Made by a program: the position numbers and the translations under genes. Below, piece by piece: positions 1 through 10,596 of a stretch of 64,000 nucleotides of DNA; the first letter of the stretch is position 1, and the number at the start of each line of letters is the position of its first letter. The stretch comes from Colletotrichum lupini (lineage: Eukaryota > Ascomycota > Sordariomycetes > Glomerellales > Glomerellaceae), in NCBI RefSeq assembly GCF_023278565.1, contig NC_064676.1, positions 4,650,001 to 4,714,000 of the forward strand, in the 5' to 3' direction. Under the pieces are notes generated by a model, which was not told the origin of the DNA, did not search any database, and saw only the letters and a list, made by a program, of their open reading frames with translations.

Positions 1-1308
1 AGCCATGATCTTGGACTCCTGTCTTTCATCTTCATTGGCCTTCAGTAAGCAAAAGGAGTGACTTTTATCGTTGCGTATGCATGTGTTCCAGCTTGGTGGA
101 CCCGGGCCTGTGACCGCTGTTCCGCTTAGCAGTTTGGGCGAAGGCAGTGCCGCAGAGCTTCTAGAACGTCGTGCCAGGAAGGCAGAGGCAGAGGTACCTT
201 GACTTATCAGCGAGGAAGTTTCCCTATACAGTGTGATAACAGATTTTTGGGGTGTACCAAGCGCATGTGTTATCCAGTAACATGGGCCGGGTAACCGCCA
301 GCCAAGGAGGTCCATGTACATACAAAAAATAATAACAAGGTAAGGTGGGAAGCGTGATGAGGTGAAGTAACCTAGGTGCTTAGGTATTAGGTAAGGTAGC
401 TCTGTCCACGGCGGGCCAAAAAGCAGGCGGTGTTTGATCCGCATTAAGTCCAAACCAGCTCGACTCCTCCTTCCTTCTCCATGCAACGCTGATGATAACA
501 ACAACAACAACGAGAACAACGGCGACAACCTAGGGACATGGGATTGTGCAACAACAGCAGTACGGGAGGTGGATTGTTGTCGAAAGCAGCACAGCCCTCA
601 TTCGTACGCTCTGCAGGTTCCCACAGACAACGGACGGGAAACTTCATCTGCCATGTCTCTGATTATCTGATATCACCAAGGACCTCTACTATTTGTTGAA
701 CACATCAGTGCTGGTCCAATATCATCTTGGCTAAGGCATCTCAAGGTCAGGTTCGTTCCGAGGAAAGTCTTGGCTTTCGGTTCTTCTTACACCTGGCCGA
801 TTCTTGTCGTCGCATCCCCCACTTCACTCACTCACCTCGCCGGCGGTCGACGTTCTACCGGGTGGGATGCTCCAGATCTGCAAAGAGGTTTTCTCCCTGG
901 AGTTCGACAAGCCATGATCTCCTCTCCTAGCAAGCCGTCCGTTCAGCTATTGGATGTCTCGGCGCTCCCCAAAGGTAATCGAGCCGTCCAGCAGCAATCG
1001 GGCTACCTCAGACGACAGCCTCGATCTGCAGATATCACACACACCTATCTACCACTGACCCTTGCTTCTTCTCTTCCTCTATCTTGCTGTCATCGGTGGA
1101 TCATTGTTGCCGTCTCGGGAAGCCTAGGACCGCCCAAGCCGAGCAGCAGCAGAGAGTCAAGGCTCACGTCCTCGAAACACACTGGCATAATGCAGTCCAT
1201 CACTGGAAGAGGATCTACCTAGATATTGCCCCTCGCTCAGGAACAGGACACAGGCCAAGTTGCGGCCTGCGTCTTCCAGCGGAAAGTTGAGGCCAGACCC
1301 GGCGGCGA

Positions 1309-1341
<33 letters not shown>

Positions 1342-1357
1342 TATGCACACGCACATG
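1309..1357. repeat. 49-bp alternating purine-pyrimidine tract (CA/CG/TG)
   Basis: Every base from 1309 to 1357 alternates purine and pyrimidine: CA repeats, then a CG core around 1318-1326, more CA repeats, and a short AT/GC end. Such tracts can adopt left-handed Z-DNA under negative supercoiling. It lies in gene-free DNA. Confidence 0.85.
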
Positions 1358-3400
1358 AAAGAAAACTCGCATGCCGTACCTTACTCGACTACAAACGAGT
1401 GATTCAGGAGAGAGTCAGAAGAGATGTTGCCGCCAGGATTTGTATAAGGTAGTATGGGATATGGGGAAAGACTTGTCATTTGAGACGACGGGAAACCGGA
1501 CAGATTGGTTGTTTCGCCTCCGACAATCCTGGCCTAGCGGCGTCCCAAACATGAGAGTGAGACTGCGCAAGCACCGGTCGATCAGGGCAAAGCAGAGACC
1601 AGATTGAAGCCGCATGGCTCTTTGGTTTCTACGCGTTGTGCGGATACCTAACCTCTGTCCAGTCGATAGCCACGGTTTTGGTGTTATCGCAATAGCCACC
1701 GGACCATCTATTGTGGCTGTCGCACTACCGTACGGGCATGCTTCCCATGCTGCCTCAGTATCGTGATCGCATGAATTGCTCTTGTCATTGGATCCAGCGA
1801 GCGCTAACTATTGTTACCGCTTGTTGGAGATAGTTCCACGTTGAACGCAGTCTGGCCTATGGTGTTAATTCTTCTCAATATTTCAACAGAAAGTAGAAAG
1901 TTCCAGTCAAGGGCCTCCGACAAATACAGTCGTGCACAGATCTGAGGTGACTCGATGGCTGGATATCGGACTGCCCGGTCTTTCTTACACTTTGTGGGTG
2001 ATCATCGATGCTACTACATGTGTACTAAAGACAGGACCAAAAAGTCCAGACAAGAGCTGATCATGGCAGACCAAGGGCAACAACAATAACAGCAACAACC
2101 AGTCAAGAAAGAGGGGCCTCCCTCGTCTCGTCTGTTGGCGTAAAGGAACATAGGCTCGAGTTGCAGAGTATTCGGTACCGTCACAAGTGCGACATTTGTG
2201 GCGACCCGAGCGGGTACACGATACACTTGGTGTCCCGTCTCTTGTTGCCTCTCCTGGACGCTGGCCGCAGCTGGAAAAGGGGTTGCTGTGCGTGAGGTGC
2301 AGCGGGCCTGCAGCGTGCCGCGTGCCTGTCAAGACACGGCAGCATCTGGCTCCAAGGCGCCGGTAAGGTATGTAGACAGTGGTAATGTAAGGTAAGGACG
2401 TATATACGCAATACTCACGGGCTACATCAGTCTCCGCACAGCAGGTAGCCCTCTCAGTATTGGCTCACCACGATCCAACGGGCCTGCCTTGGCTAGGGAC
2501 TGGGGACCAGAAGACGTTCCCGGCCCACCACGGGGGCCTGCCAATGTCATGCCGCCCCTTGTTCGTCTCCCTTGCCCTCTAGAGAACCTGGCTTTGCAGA
2601 AGAGGTTAGAGGAAGAGACGTTTGACTGGGGATCGCCAGGGATGTGGACGGGGAGTACGTATCGACGTTTTACCACTCGCCGCACCTTGCTTGCTTCGCA
2701 TCCTCTCGCTGGCTGGCTCTCACACCCGTATACTTCATCATAAGCCCGATCTTGTCGAGGAACCAGTCCTATCTCTGGGTCTACACGTGTATCCGTAGCA
2801 TATGGATGCATCGTAACATGCCTACCTGAGTGACGACTACGGGTACACCAAGCCATTATCGGATAGAGTCCGTAGATACGTATCTGTGCTCCAGGCCACC
2901 GATTGCCTGGCCTCCTGGCAGCAGGATGTTGCATGCAACATGGTAAGGCGCGTACTGCGGGTGCTGAACCTTGGAAGTTTGGAGGCTGCCAAAGATGATA
3001 GTAACACGGTTAAGTATATGGGTCATGGATGTGGCTAAGGAGTAGTAGGGTATTCGTAGTTCGTAACTTCGTCCTTCGTGACTTCCAACAACATGGCCAG
3101 GGCGGATAGAAGAAAAAGGTAATAGGTTATGGATCAGGACTGGGGGGCAGGCACGGGTACCGAGAGGGAATAGAAGATTGGCTTCTTGATGTCCGTACCT
3201 TACACCACCTGAAGACGGAGTAGGGATACCTCTTGAAGAAAAGTCAAGTGGATTATTCTCAGCCCGTAGTATGTAAAGTAGCAGAACAGGGTGCCTGAGC
3301 TTGGGCGTTGTGGCGGGAGCGCCCTTTGTCGCATCACAACCATCCTGCTGCTCGATTCGATCGACATCAGACTGAAAACAATGAAAATGGAGAGGGGAGA

Positions 3401-3418
3401 GGGGGGGGGGGGGGGGGG
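3401..3418. repeat. Homopolymer run of 18 G
   Basis: Eighteen consecutive G follow a G/A-rich stretch, about 1.7 kb upstream of the NAD kinase start. Length variation or sequencing error is likely at such a run. Confidence 0.9.
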
Positions 3419-5078
3419 CTAAGGGGAGGAGAGGGGAGAAATGTCTATTGTGACTTAGAATATTAAAGCTCCTGCACTGCTGGGACGAATCTTGAACTGG
3501 CCTCCCCTCTGTTCTTTTGTCAGTCAGTCTGGTCACTCTCTTATTTCGTCTTCGTTTGGTTTATCGCTCTTCTTCCTCTTCCTCCTCCTCCTTCTCTCTA
3601 CCACCACAAACTCCTCCTCTTCTCCCCCCCCATTCACCCCGTTCCTTTCGAAGCAGAGCTCCGGTAGTTCTAGCAATTACCTCGGCCGCTACGTCTTCTG
3701 GGGCATTGTTCATAATTCTTTGCTTGACTACCTCGCTTTGCCTTGTCTTTGCATCAGATACCTTGCTTGTGCACTGCATTGCTATCATACCCCTTTTCAC
3801 TTAATTACTTCGTTGCGGCTGCTGGCTTTTCATCGCTTTTTATTTGATCGCCTTCGGTTTCACACTGTCGACTCGGCTCAGTTCTCGTCATCCTCAACCT
3901 CAAGACGCCCCATCCGGACTACCAAGAACCGACCTGCCAGACGAGTAGTTCATCACTCAGATTCTGGTTAGTCGTCACACCCGACTGCAACATTGTCAGA
4001 CAAATCAGCAGTCATCAGCCTGGTTTAGTCACCCGCTCCGAGGCGGCAATTCGACTCAATTTAGCGTCATTCGTTCCATCCGAGACTCCGTCACACCCGA
4101 GTCACAACTCTGCAGGAATTGCCCAGCTTAGCTGCACATCGACCTGCATCTCTAGAGGGTGCGTGAGAGAGCAAAAACAGGAAGACAGACAGTCTCTCCG
4201 AGCGTAGAGCCTAGAGTTACGGTGTCCATCTCAGTAAGATTGCGAGGTTGCCAAGCTTGCGAAAGCACCGACTATTTCGGTTTGGACACTGTTCTGAACC
4301 TGTGTTCTACCCGACATCAGAGACGTTCTGAACACACTTGTACGAGTTTGTGGTAAATCCGCCCAGTACGGATACCCGTTCCATCACGCAAGCAACGGTC
4401 GTTCAATCGCGGCCTAACACAAGGATCTACACGGCAATAACGCCCATCAGTACTTGACCGATCCCATCGGCGTCGGTGGTCCGTAAGGTCCGGTTGCTCC
4501 CAGTTTCCATTTCCTTGGACTCTGGAGTCTAGAAAGTTGCTTGGTCGACCTTCTTTTGTGTGTGGTCTCCACGTTGTAGGAACAGTTCTCTGGTACTTGC
4601 TACTTCTCGGTTCGCCAGCAGTCAGTTGTGTCTGCTATTACCGCTTGGTGTTCGAACTTCGCTCGGCCTTAGCGGAGAACAGGTCCCTGCCACCACCCGA
4701 CCCCCTGCCCACTTCCACGGTTCGCCTACCAAGTCAGAAGTACCCACCTTGAGGTACTCGTGCCTTCCACCACATACCTTACGGAGAAAGGTACTTAGGT
4801 TTTCTGCCGTGCAGCCCAGGCCCCCGGAAGGTGCTATTATTACTCTTTCGTCACTGCCGCTGCATTATTTTTTGCGACAATTAATTACCACCTAGCCGTC
4901 CATCGCTCACTTTCCGGCCATTCACCCACCTCAACTCACCTTGCACCTTGGATCGGTTCACGCGGTACAGAGTACTTCGCTCCTCCATCCATCACACCCA
5001 TACCCCGATCTCCATCCACCTCTCTCTCACCTTCCACGCCCCGTCGGCGGAGATACGGCAGTGCCACTATTCTTAACC

Positions 5079-7112
5079 ATGTCGGGCTTCGTCTCCTCGC
5101 CCACCGCCCTGCACCCCGCCCTCAGTAATCCGAATCCGCTTCCGCCGCCAGCGCCATTGTCACTGCAACAGCACCAGCCGTCCGCGTTGCCGTCCTCGTC
5201 GCCCTCTTCCGACCCCCATGGAGTTAAAACCTCGCTTTCCGACCGCCCCAAAAGCTCCAGCGCCAGTGTCAGCACCACTACCGTCCACGACCGACCTCTC
5301 TCTTCTTCCGCCTCCACCTCCAACTCCGTCTCCCATTTACACTCGCACACACACTCGCACTCTCTGTCACTGCATTGCAATGCTGCTGGTCCGGTAGCAG
5401 AGGAGGAACCCTACGCTGGCGCCCAAGCCGGATTTCCCGCTACAGCTGCTGCAACACAAAACCCCTCGTCCTCGATAAGAAGAAGCTCCCTATCAATAAC
5501 CTCTACCGCCGCCTATCCCGAACTGCTCCCGCCTCCTCTTTCCAAGTCCACCAACGCCAACGCCAGCGCTGCCGCCCATTCTCCCAAGGGCCATCGTCGC
5601 GCACCTTCCCACGAAGTTCCCCGCCAGACTATTATGAAAGCCTTGGCTTCGGTTGTTCGCAGAAATAAACCCGAAGCCCTCTCACTTACCGGCATGTTGT
5701 CCCAGCAAGGCGGTTGCGACAACCGCCCCGCCACTTCTTCGTCCCAGAAGCTGGCCGACGCCTTGAATGAGCTGGCCAACCGGAGCATGACCCCCACCAC
5801 CGCCCTACCCTCCTTGCAGTCCCCCTGCTTCTATCACAACCGATTCGATGATGCCGTCAACATCGACAAGGTTCTTGAGGAGATCAAGAATGACGACTGC
5901 ATGTCACACTCTAGGCTCGTGCAGACAGCCACCGGCGTCCGCGAGGTGTCCAAGCAGTTGCAACGTCGCCCCATCAAGCGCGCTGTTCGCAATGTCATGA
6001 TTGTCACCAAAGCTCGCGATAACCAGCTCGTCTACCTGACCCGCGAGCTCGCTACCTGGTTGCTTCGTACGCCGAGGTACGGTGCCGACGTTGGCGTCAA
6101 CGTCTATGTGGACGCCAAGCTGCGCAACTCTCGACGCTTCGATGCCAATGGCATTGTTGCAGAGAATCCTGCGTACCAGGACATGCTCAAGTACTGGACG
6201 CCTGATTTATGCTGGAGCCAACCTGAGAAGTTCGACCTAGTCCTTACCCTCGGCGGCGATGGAACCGTTCTCTTCACGTCATGGCTTTTTCAGCGCATCG
6301 TGCCCCCCGTCTTGTCCTTCAGTCTGGGCAGTCTCGGCTTCTTAACGAGCTTCGAATTTGAAAAGTACACGCAGCACTTGGACCGGATCATGGGTGACGA
6401 GGGCATGCGTGTCAACTTGCGTATGCGCTTCACCTGCACTGTCTACCGTGACGGCACTCTTGGCCAAGAGGCGGAGGAAGGAGAGCAATTCGAGGTTCTC
6501 AACGAACTTGTCATCGATCGCGGCCCATCCCCATACGTTTCGAACTTGGAACTCTACGGCGATGACGAGCTCCTCACTGTCGTGCAGGCCGACGGCTGCA
6601 TTTTCTCCACACCGACAGGATCAACTGCTTATTCTCTTTCGGCCGGAGGTTCCTTGGTACACCCCGACATCCCGGCTATTCTCCTGACACCCATCTGCCC
6701 GCATACCCTCTCATTCCGCCCGATGGTTCTCTCTGACACGATGCTCCTCCGCGTGTCGGTGCCGCGTAATTCGCGCGCAACGGCGTACTGCGCCTTTGAT
6801 GGCAAGGGTCGTGTCGAGTTGAAGCAAGGAGACTACGTCACCATCACTGCCTCACAATACCCATTCCCTACAGTTGTCCGAACACAGACGGAGTGGTTCG
6901 ACAGCGTTTCCCGCACTCTTCGCTGGAACACGCGCGCCGCAACGCAAAAGGGCTTCGACCCCTCTGCTGGCGGCAGCCTCTGCCCATCTGAGGACGGCAA
7001 GGATGAAGATCCGGAGTGGGACATCGACACTGACTCGGCCTGCTACGCTAGTGAGGACGGGAGTATCAGTGCGAGTCCCTTGAGAAGGCAGATGAGTCTG
7101 CTGGGCATGTGA
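5079..7112 (+). CDS. NAD kinase (ATP-dependent, Utr1/Pos5 family)
   Basis: Phosphorylates NAD to NADP using ATP, supplying NADPH for biosynthesis and redox defence. It is one uninterrupted frame of 677 aa. The first 230 or so residues are Ser/Pro/His-rich low complexity, and the kinase domain fills roughly 290-620. Diagnostic motifs are GGDGT at 392-396 (nucleotide binding), the NE pair at 475-476 followed by DRGPSPYVS, and TPTGSTAYSLSAGG from 511. The tail is acidic. The start is the ATG at 5079, just after an in-line C/T-rich leader; an in-frame ATG at 4941 would add 46 residues of uninformative sequence. The long N-terminus is typical of cytosolic fungal NAD kinases and has no clear mitochondrial presequence. 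Family assignment is firm; which yeast paralogue it matches is not resolved. Confidence 0.95.
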   Translation: MSGFVSSPTALHPALSNPNPLPPPAPLSLQQHQPSALPSSSPSSDPHGVKTSLSDRPKSSSASVSTTTVHDRPLSSSASTSNSVSHLHSHTHSHSLSLHCNAAGPVAEEEPYAGAQAGFPATAAATQNPSSSIRRSSLSITSTAAYPELLPPPLSKSTNANASAAAHSPKGHRRAPSHEVPRQTIMKALASVVRRNKPEALSLTGMLSQQGGCDNRPATSSSQKLADALNELANRSMTPTTALPSLQSPCFYHNRFDDAVNIDKVLEEIKNDDCMSHSRLVQTATGVREVSKQLQRRPIKRAVRNVMIVTKARDNQLVYLTRELATWLLRTPRYGADVGVNVYVDAKLRNSRRFDANGIVAENPAYQDMLKYWTPDLCWSQPEKFDLVLTLGGDGTVLFTSWLFQRIVPPVLSFSLGSLGFLTSFEFEKYTQHLDRIMGDEGMRVNLRMRFTCTVYRDGTLGQEAEEGEQFEVLNELVIDRGPSPYVSNLELYGDDELLTVVQADGCIFSTPTGSTAYSLSAGGSLVHPDIPAILLTPICPHTLSFRPMVLSDTMLLRVSVPRNSRATAYCAFDGKGRVELKQGDYVTITASQYPFPTVVRTQTEWFDSVSRTLRWNTRAATQKGFDPSAGGSLCPSEDGKDEDPEWDIDTDSACYASEDGSISASPLRRQMSLLGM

Positions 7113-8568
7113 TTAACGGCCGTTTGTTTATTCGTTAGAGACAGAGCATCATGATTCCCAACTTTCTTCAAAACCACAAAACAGGCATCTCGGCTACGCA
7201 AAGCAGCACGCTCTGTTCTGTTCGACTATTCTGCACTACACCTTCGCATTTCTCCCCACTAGCGAGGAGGGTGGGCTAGACTAAGATGCTTTGGCATCTT
7301 TTATTTGTTTGTTTCATAGACTTGAGCGATTTCGCAAGGCATAAGAAAGACAGGAACGCATGGGACGCACACTGCTGTGTGTGCGTGAATGGAAAGACTG
7401 AGACCTGACATGCTCGAATGAGCAGTGTTGTCCAACGTCACCAGAAGACGAGGGAGATAATACCGGTATTGGCACTGGCACGGTATATACTTGCATGAGG
7501 TAGCTGTTGTGTGCGCAGGCCAACGCACCCGCCCTCCTCTCAACTTGAAGGAAGAGAGGGGAAGAGGATGTCGATCCTCTTGCGACCAGCGAATACATAG
7601 TCTCAAGAGAGAGAAAGAGAGATAGAAACAAAGAGAGTGAGATAAAAATCTCACCAGCATCTGCGGTTGGTGGTAGATCCGACCCGCAGGTGTGGTCACG
7701 TACCAAACAGCTTTTGCCACGAATATGAACCTAGATCCCTTCAGCCCTGTGCCTGACTCGAAGTCACCTCTTTTCATGTATTCCTCCCAAACAAAGAGCG
7801 TATGTAATCTTGACATTCTGCAACAGTAAACATGAGGTCTGTTTCTGGATGAGCATGAACATCTGGGTTATCGTATTAGAGCATTGAGAATCCATACCTA
7901 TCTATGGAGACAACAATAAGATGGCACCTTGGTTTACACCCTTGTTCACACAGCGTCACACAGACACCAATTAACACTACTCGGTGATCCGAAGCCAAAG
8001 AGACACATCAGTTATGTTGTTAGTTTTTTTTTTGTGTTTCATTGCTCTTTTAATGACTTGCTTCGTCGTGGCGCCCTACAGGCTTGGCCAGAACATAAAC
8101 ATTGCACATGTATAACCGACTTTGCAGAGCCACATCTACAACCAAATCCCAAGACGCCATTTGCTTGTTATAATTCCAAGCCCCAACACAACACCAACAC
8201 ATGAGGATAAAGACGGTACTCCTTCAACTGATACGCAGTGCGACATTAGAGAGCGAGAGCTGGGTTCCATCATGTCGGTCATGGCTCCTGCAAGAGACGA
8301 CAGAAGTATAGAACCTTCGCAAGCGATAGATAGGATGACCGGCACATCCATCTCTGAATTTGCCGGGCTTCCAGCCATGCTTACTGTGTCTTCCTGTGTC
8401 GCAACTCGCTTGACGATGGGGCCACTGCCCATGTTGTTGGACTTGCATCTGTCCGTTGCTACCACGGAGCCGACTGAGTGTCCACAAGGGGGCACAACAT
8501 AGACACTCACTTTTTGTGTAGATTACTCCCGACGAGAGTGTGAAGCCGCCAACCTCCACGCCAAGTTT
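7113..8568. other. Intergenic region between convergent genes
   Basis: This is the 3' flank shared by NAD kinase (+) and the homeodomain gene (-). A G/A-rich, loosely (GA)n tract lies around 7600-7640. The open frames seen here carry no recognisable domain. I see no gene. Confidence 0.5.
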
Positions 8569-10596
8569 CTATCGCCAGGCACCTTGGCTAAGAGATAACA
8601 GACCTGCGATGCAATCCATGTCGCCCTTCTTGCTTGGGCTCACATCGCCGCCGCGCATGAAACTCTCCACCTCGTCTGCGCCCTTTGTTGTAGGCGAGCT
8701 TGAGCTCTGCTTATCCTCGAATATGGTGACATATTTTCCGGATCCTCGGCATCCCATAGCGGGCATCGTTCTGGCCCGGCTGCTGCTGAATATAGCAGGC
8801 CCGGGATGGTCCTGTAAAGTACGACCTGTTCGTCTCGCATTGTTCTGGCTGTCAACGGTAGCCGGCAAAGGTCTTCGGTCATTAACTGGCGGCAACCGAC
8901 GCATGTTGCCTTGGTTCTCAGGTGTCCAATTCTCCTTATCAGAATCACCCGATGGAGATATCAGCATGTCCACCTTGACCTTGTCACCCAGGCCTTTCTC
9001 TTCACCTGGTTGAGATACGGACTCCTCGCTATCAGTGAATGATGTTTGCATTCTAGCCATGCTGGAAGATGTGCGACAGAGCTTAGGCTTCTTAGCCTGT
9101 TGAGGTCGAGAAGCCGGCCTACTTGCAGGACAGTTCCGTTTGGAGCTGTTGTTCTGAAGAACGCCGCTGGTTGAGCGGAGAAGACTGATGGCAGCGACAG
9201 CAGAGCCATTGGACTCATCTTCAGCTTGCGTCGTGAGCTCGTCACGAGTATCAGCATCACAGCACAGCTCCCAAGCGTGGGCGTCACGAGATCTGCCTCG
9301 TCCTAGTGCCGGTGGCAGCGAGTCAGTGAGGGCTGTTATGGGTGGTAGAGTCACGCTAGGGAGGGCACTGTGACTGCGCTGGAGTGGTCGAGCTATTCTG
9401 GGCTGAGGCAAGGCTGCCAAATCCGAGAATAGCTTCGTAGGCTGAAAGCGAGGGGGTGAGTTCTCATTAGAGACAAGCTCAGCTTTGCCTTCGAGCGAAA
9501 GCGACAATCGCACCTGCGACTGTTGCGACGATTGCGGAGAGGGCAGGGTTGGTGATCCATGTGCAGGCGGTGAGCAAGACGCAGGTGTATATAGATCGGA
9601 TCTGCATGATATATTAGCTAAACGACGGTCCACGATGAACTGAACGAGACATACTTGGGGGTTTCGTCAATGCTGCGGTTGAGCGTTGAAGGGGTTGAAA
9701 AGGCACTTGCTGCGTTCCAATGAGACGATGTGAAGAACCCAACAGAGTTTGAAAAAGAGGATGACCCTGTTGAGTGAGGCTGAGACGAGGAAGCCGTGAC
9801 TTGGGATAATGGCGTCTCCAAAACCGTCGTCTCAGGACCGCCACTTAAAATGGACGGTGTTGCGTGTTGAGGCTGTTCATCCGCCTCGTCTCCGCGCACT
9901 TGTATAGCCTTGACCGGAGTCTCCGCAGGCACGACAGCGTTGATGGGAGCTGTTTCTGCCACTGGCGATGCTTGTTCTTCCGGCAGGGAAGAGGTGTAGG
10001 CAACTGGATCCGAAGAGAGTATCTGCATACCACCGTACCGGAGGGCAGCGATCTCCTGAGCGGAGAGGGGCCGCGACTTGCGCCTGTCATTCTGTCGACG
10101 ATTTTGGAACCATATCTACACGCTCGCAATCAGCACCAAGCGCGACCGTTGTCGTACCGGCAATGTTATCAAATACCTGGACCTCCTTTTCGTTGAGAGA
10201 GACGCGCTTCACTATGTCTAGGCGTGCTGCCTTGTCTGGTTTCGGGTTCGCAACATAGGCAGCCTCAAGTATCGACTTGTCTTTGGCACTACAGTGATCA
10301 AACAAGAGTCAGTGGCTGCAGCACAAGAACGCGTAGCAATTGGGGCCAAGAACAATGACATACGCAGTTCTCTTCCTCTTTCCCTTTGGGTGACGCTCAG
10401 AGTCGGGATTTGACACCTCGGTCTTGACAGACGAAGAAGGCGCGAAGTCGGGGGTTTCTGTCCCAGTTGCAAGAGGCTGTCTGGTAGGAGTCTGCGCGGG
10501 TTGATCTGTCCGGAAGGAGGATTCGCGTGGAGAGGGGGAAGAAGAGGACTGCGGTGCTCCAACCAAGGCTTGAGAGGAGATGTCGGAGACAGACAT
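8569..10596 (-). CDS. Homeodomain transcription factor, four exons
   Basis: Predicted nuclear DNA-binding regulator of 612 aa. Exons read on the minus strand: 10596-10364, 10288-10177, 10115-9655 and 9601-8569. All junctions keep frame, with donors GTATGT, GTATTT and GTATGT and acceptors TAG, TAG and CAG. The homeodomain spans about residues 73-131. It opens with KGKRKRT, continues through LEAAYVANPKPDKAARLDIV, and has the recognition helix IWFQNRRQNDRRKS with W117, F118, N120 and R122. This is a fungal homeodomain; Yox1/Yhp1-type cell-cycle repressors are possible relatives, but that is inference. The remaining 480 residues are Ser/Pro/Gln-rich and probably disordered. The start is the first ATG in frame after a leader stop; an in-frame ATG at 10698 would add 34 residues unlike the rest. 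Confidence 0.88.

Larger units (their letters stand above)
1..5078. other. Intergenic region and NAD kinase upstream/leader
   Basis: No convincing gene is visible. Open frames here (up to 226 codons) are low-complexity or overlap on both strands, and none resembles a family I know. The stretch holds an alternating purine-pyrimidine tract (1309-1357), an 18-G run (3401-3418) and, from about 3560, strongly C/T-rich DNA that continues to the NAD kinase start, as is usual for fungal promoters and leaders. Several short AUG-initiated frames lie between 4159 and 4900, but the transcription start is unknown. Confidence 0.5.

Noticed and set aside
2422..2934. 170-codon minus-strand frame
   Set aside because: Composition is random-like, the opposite strand is also open, and there is no family resemblance.
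2856..3536. 226-codon minus-strand frame
   Set aside because: Crosses the 18-G run, has low-complexity proline runs and no domain or splice context.
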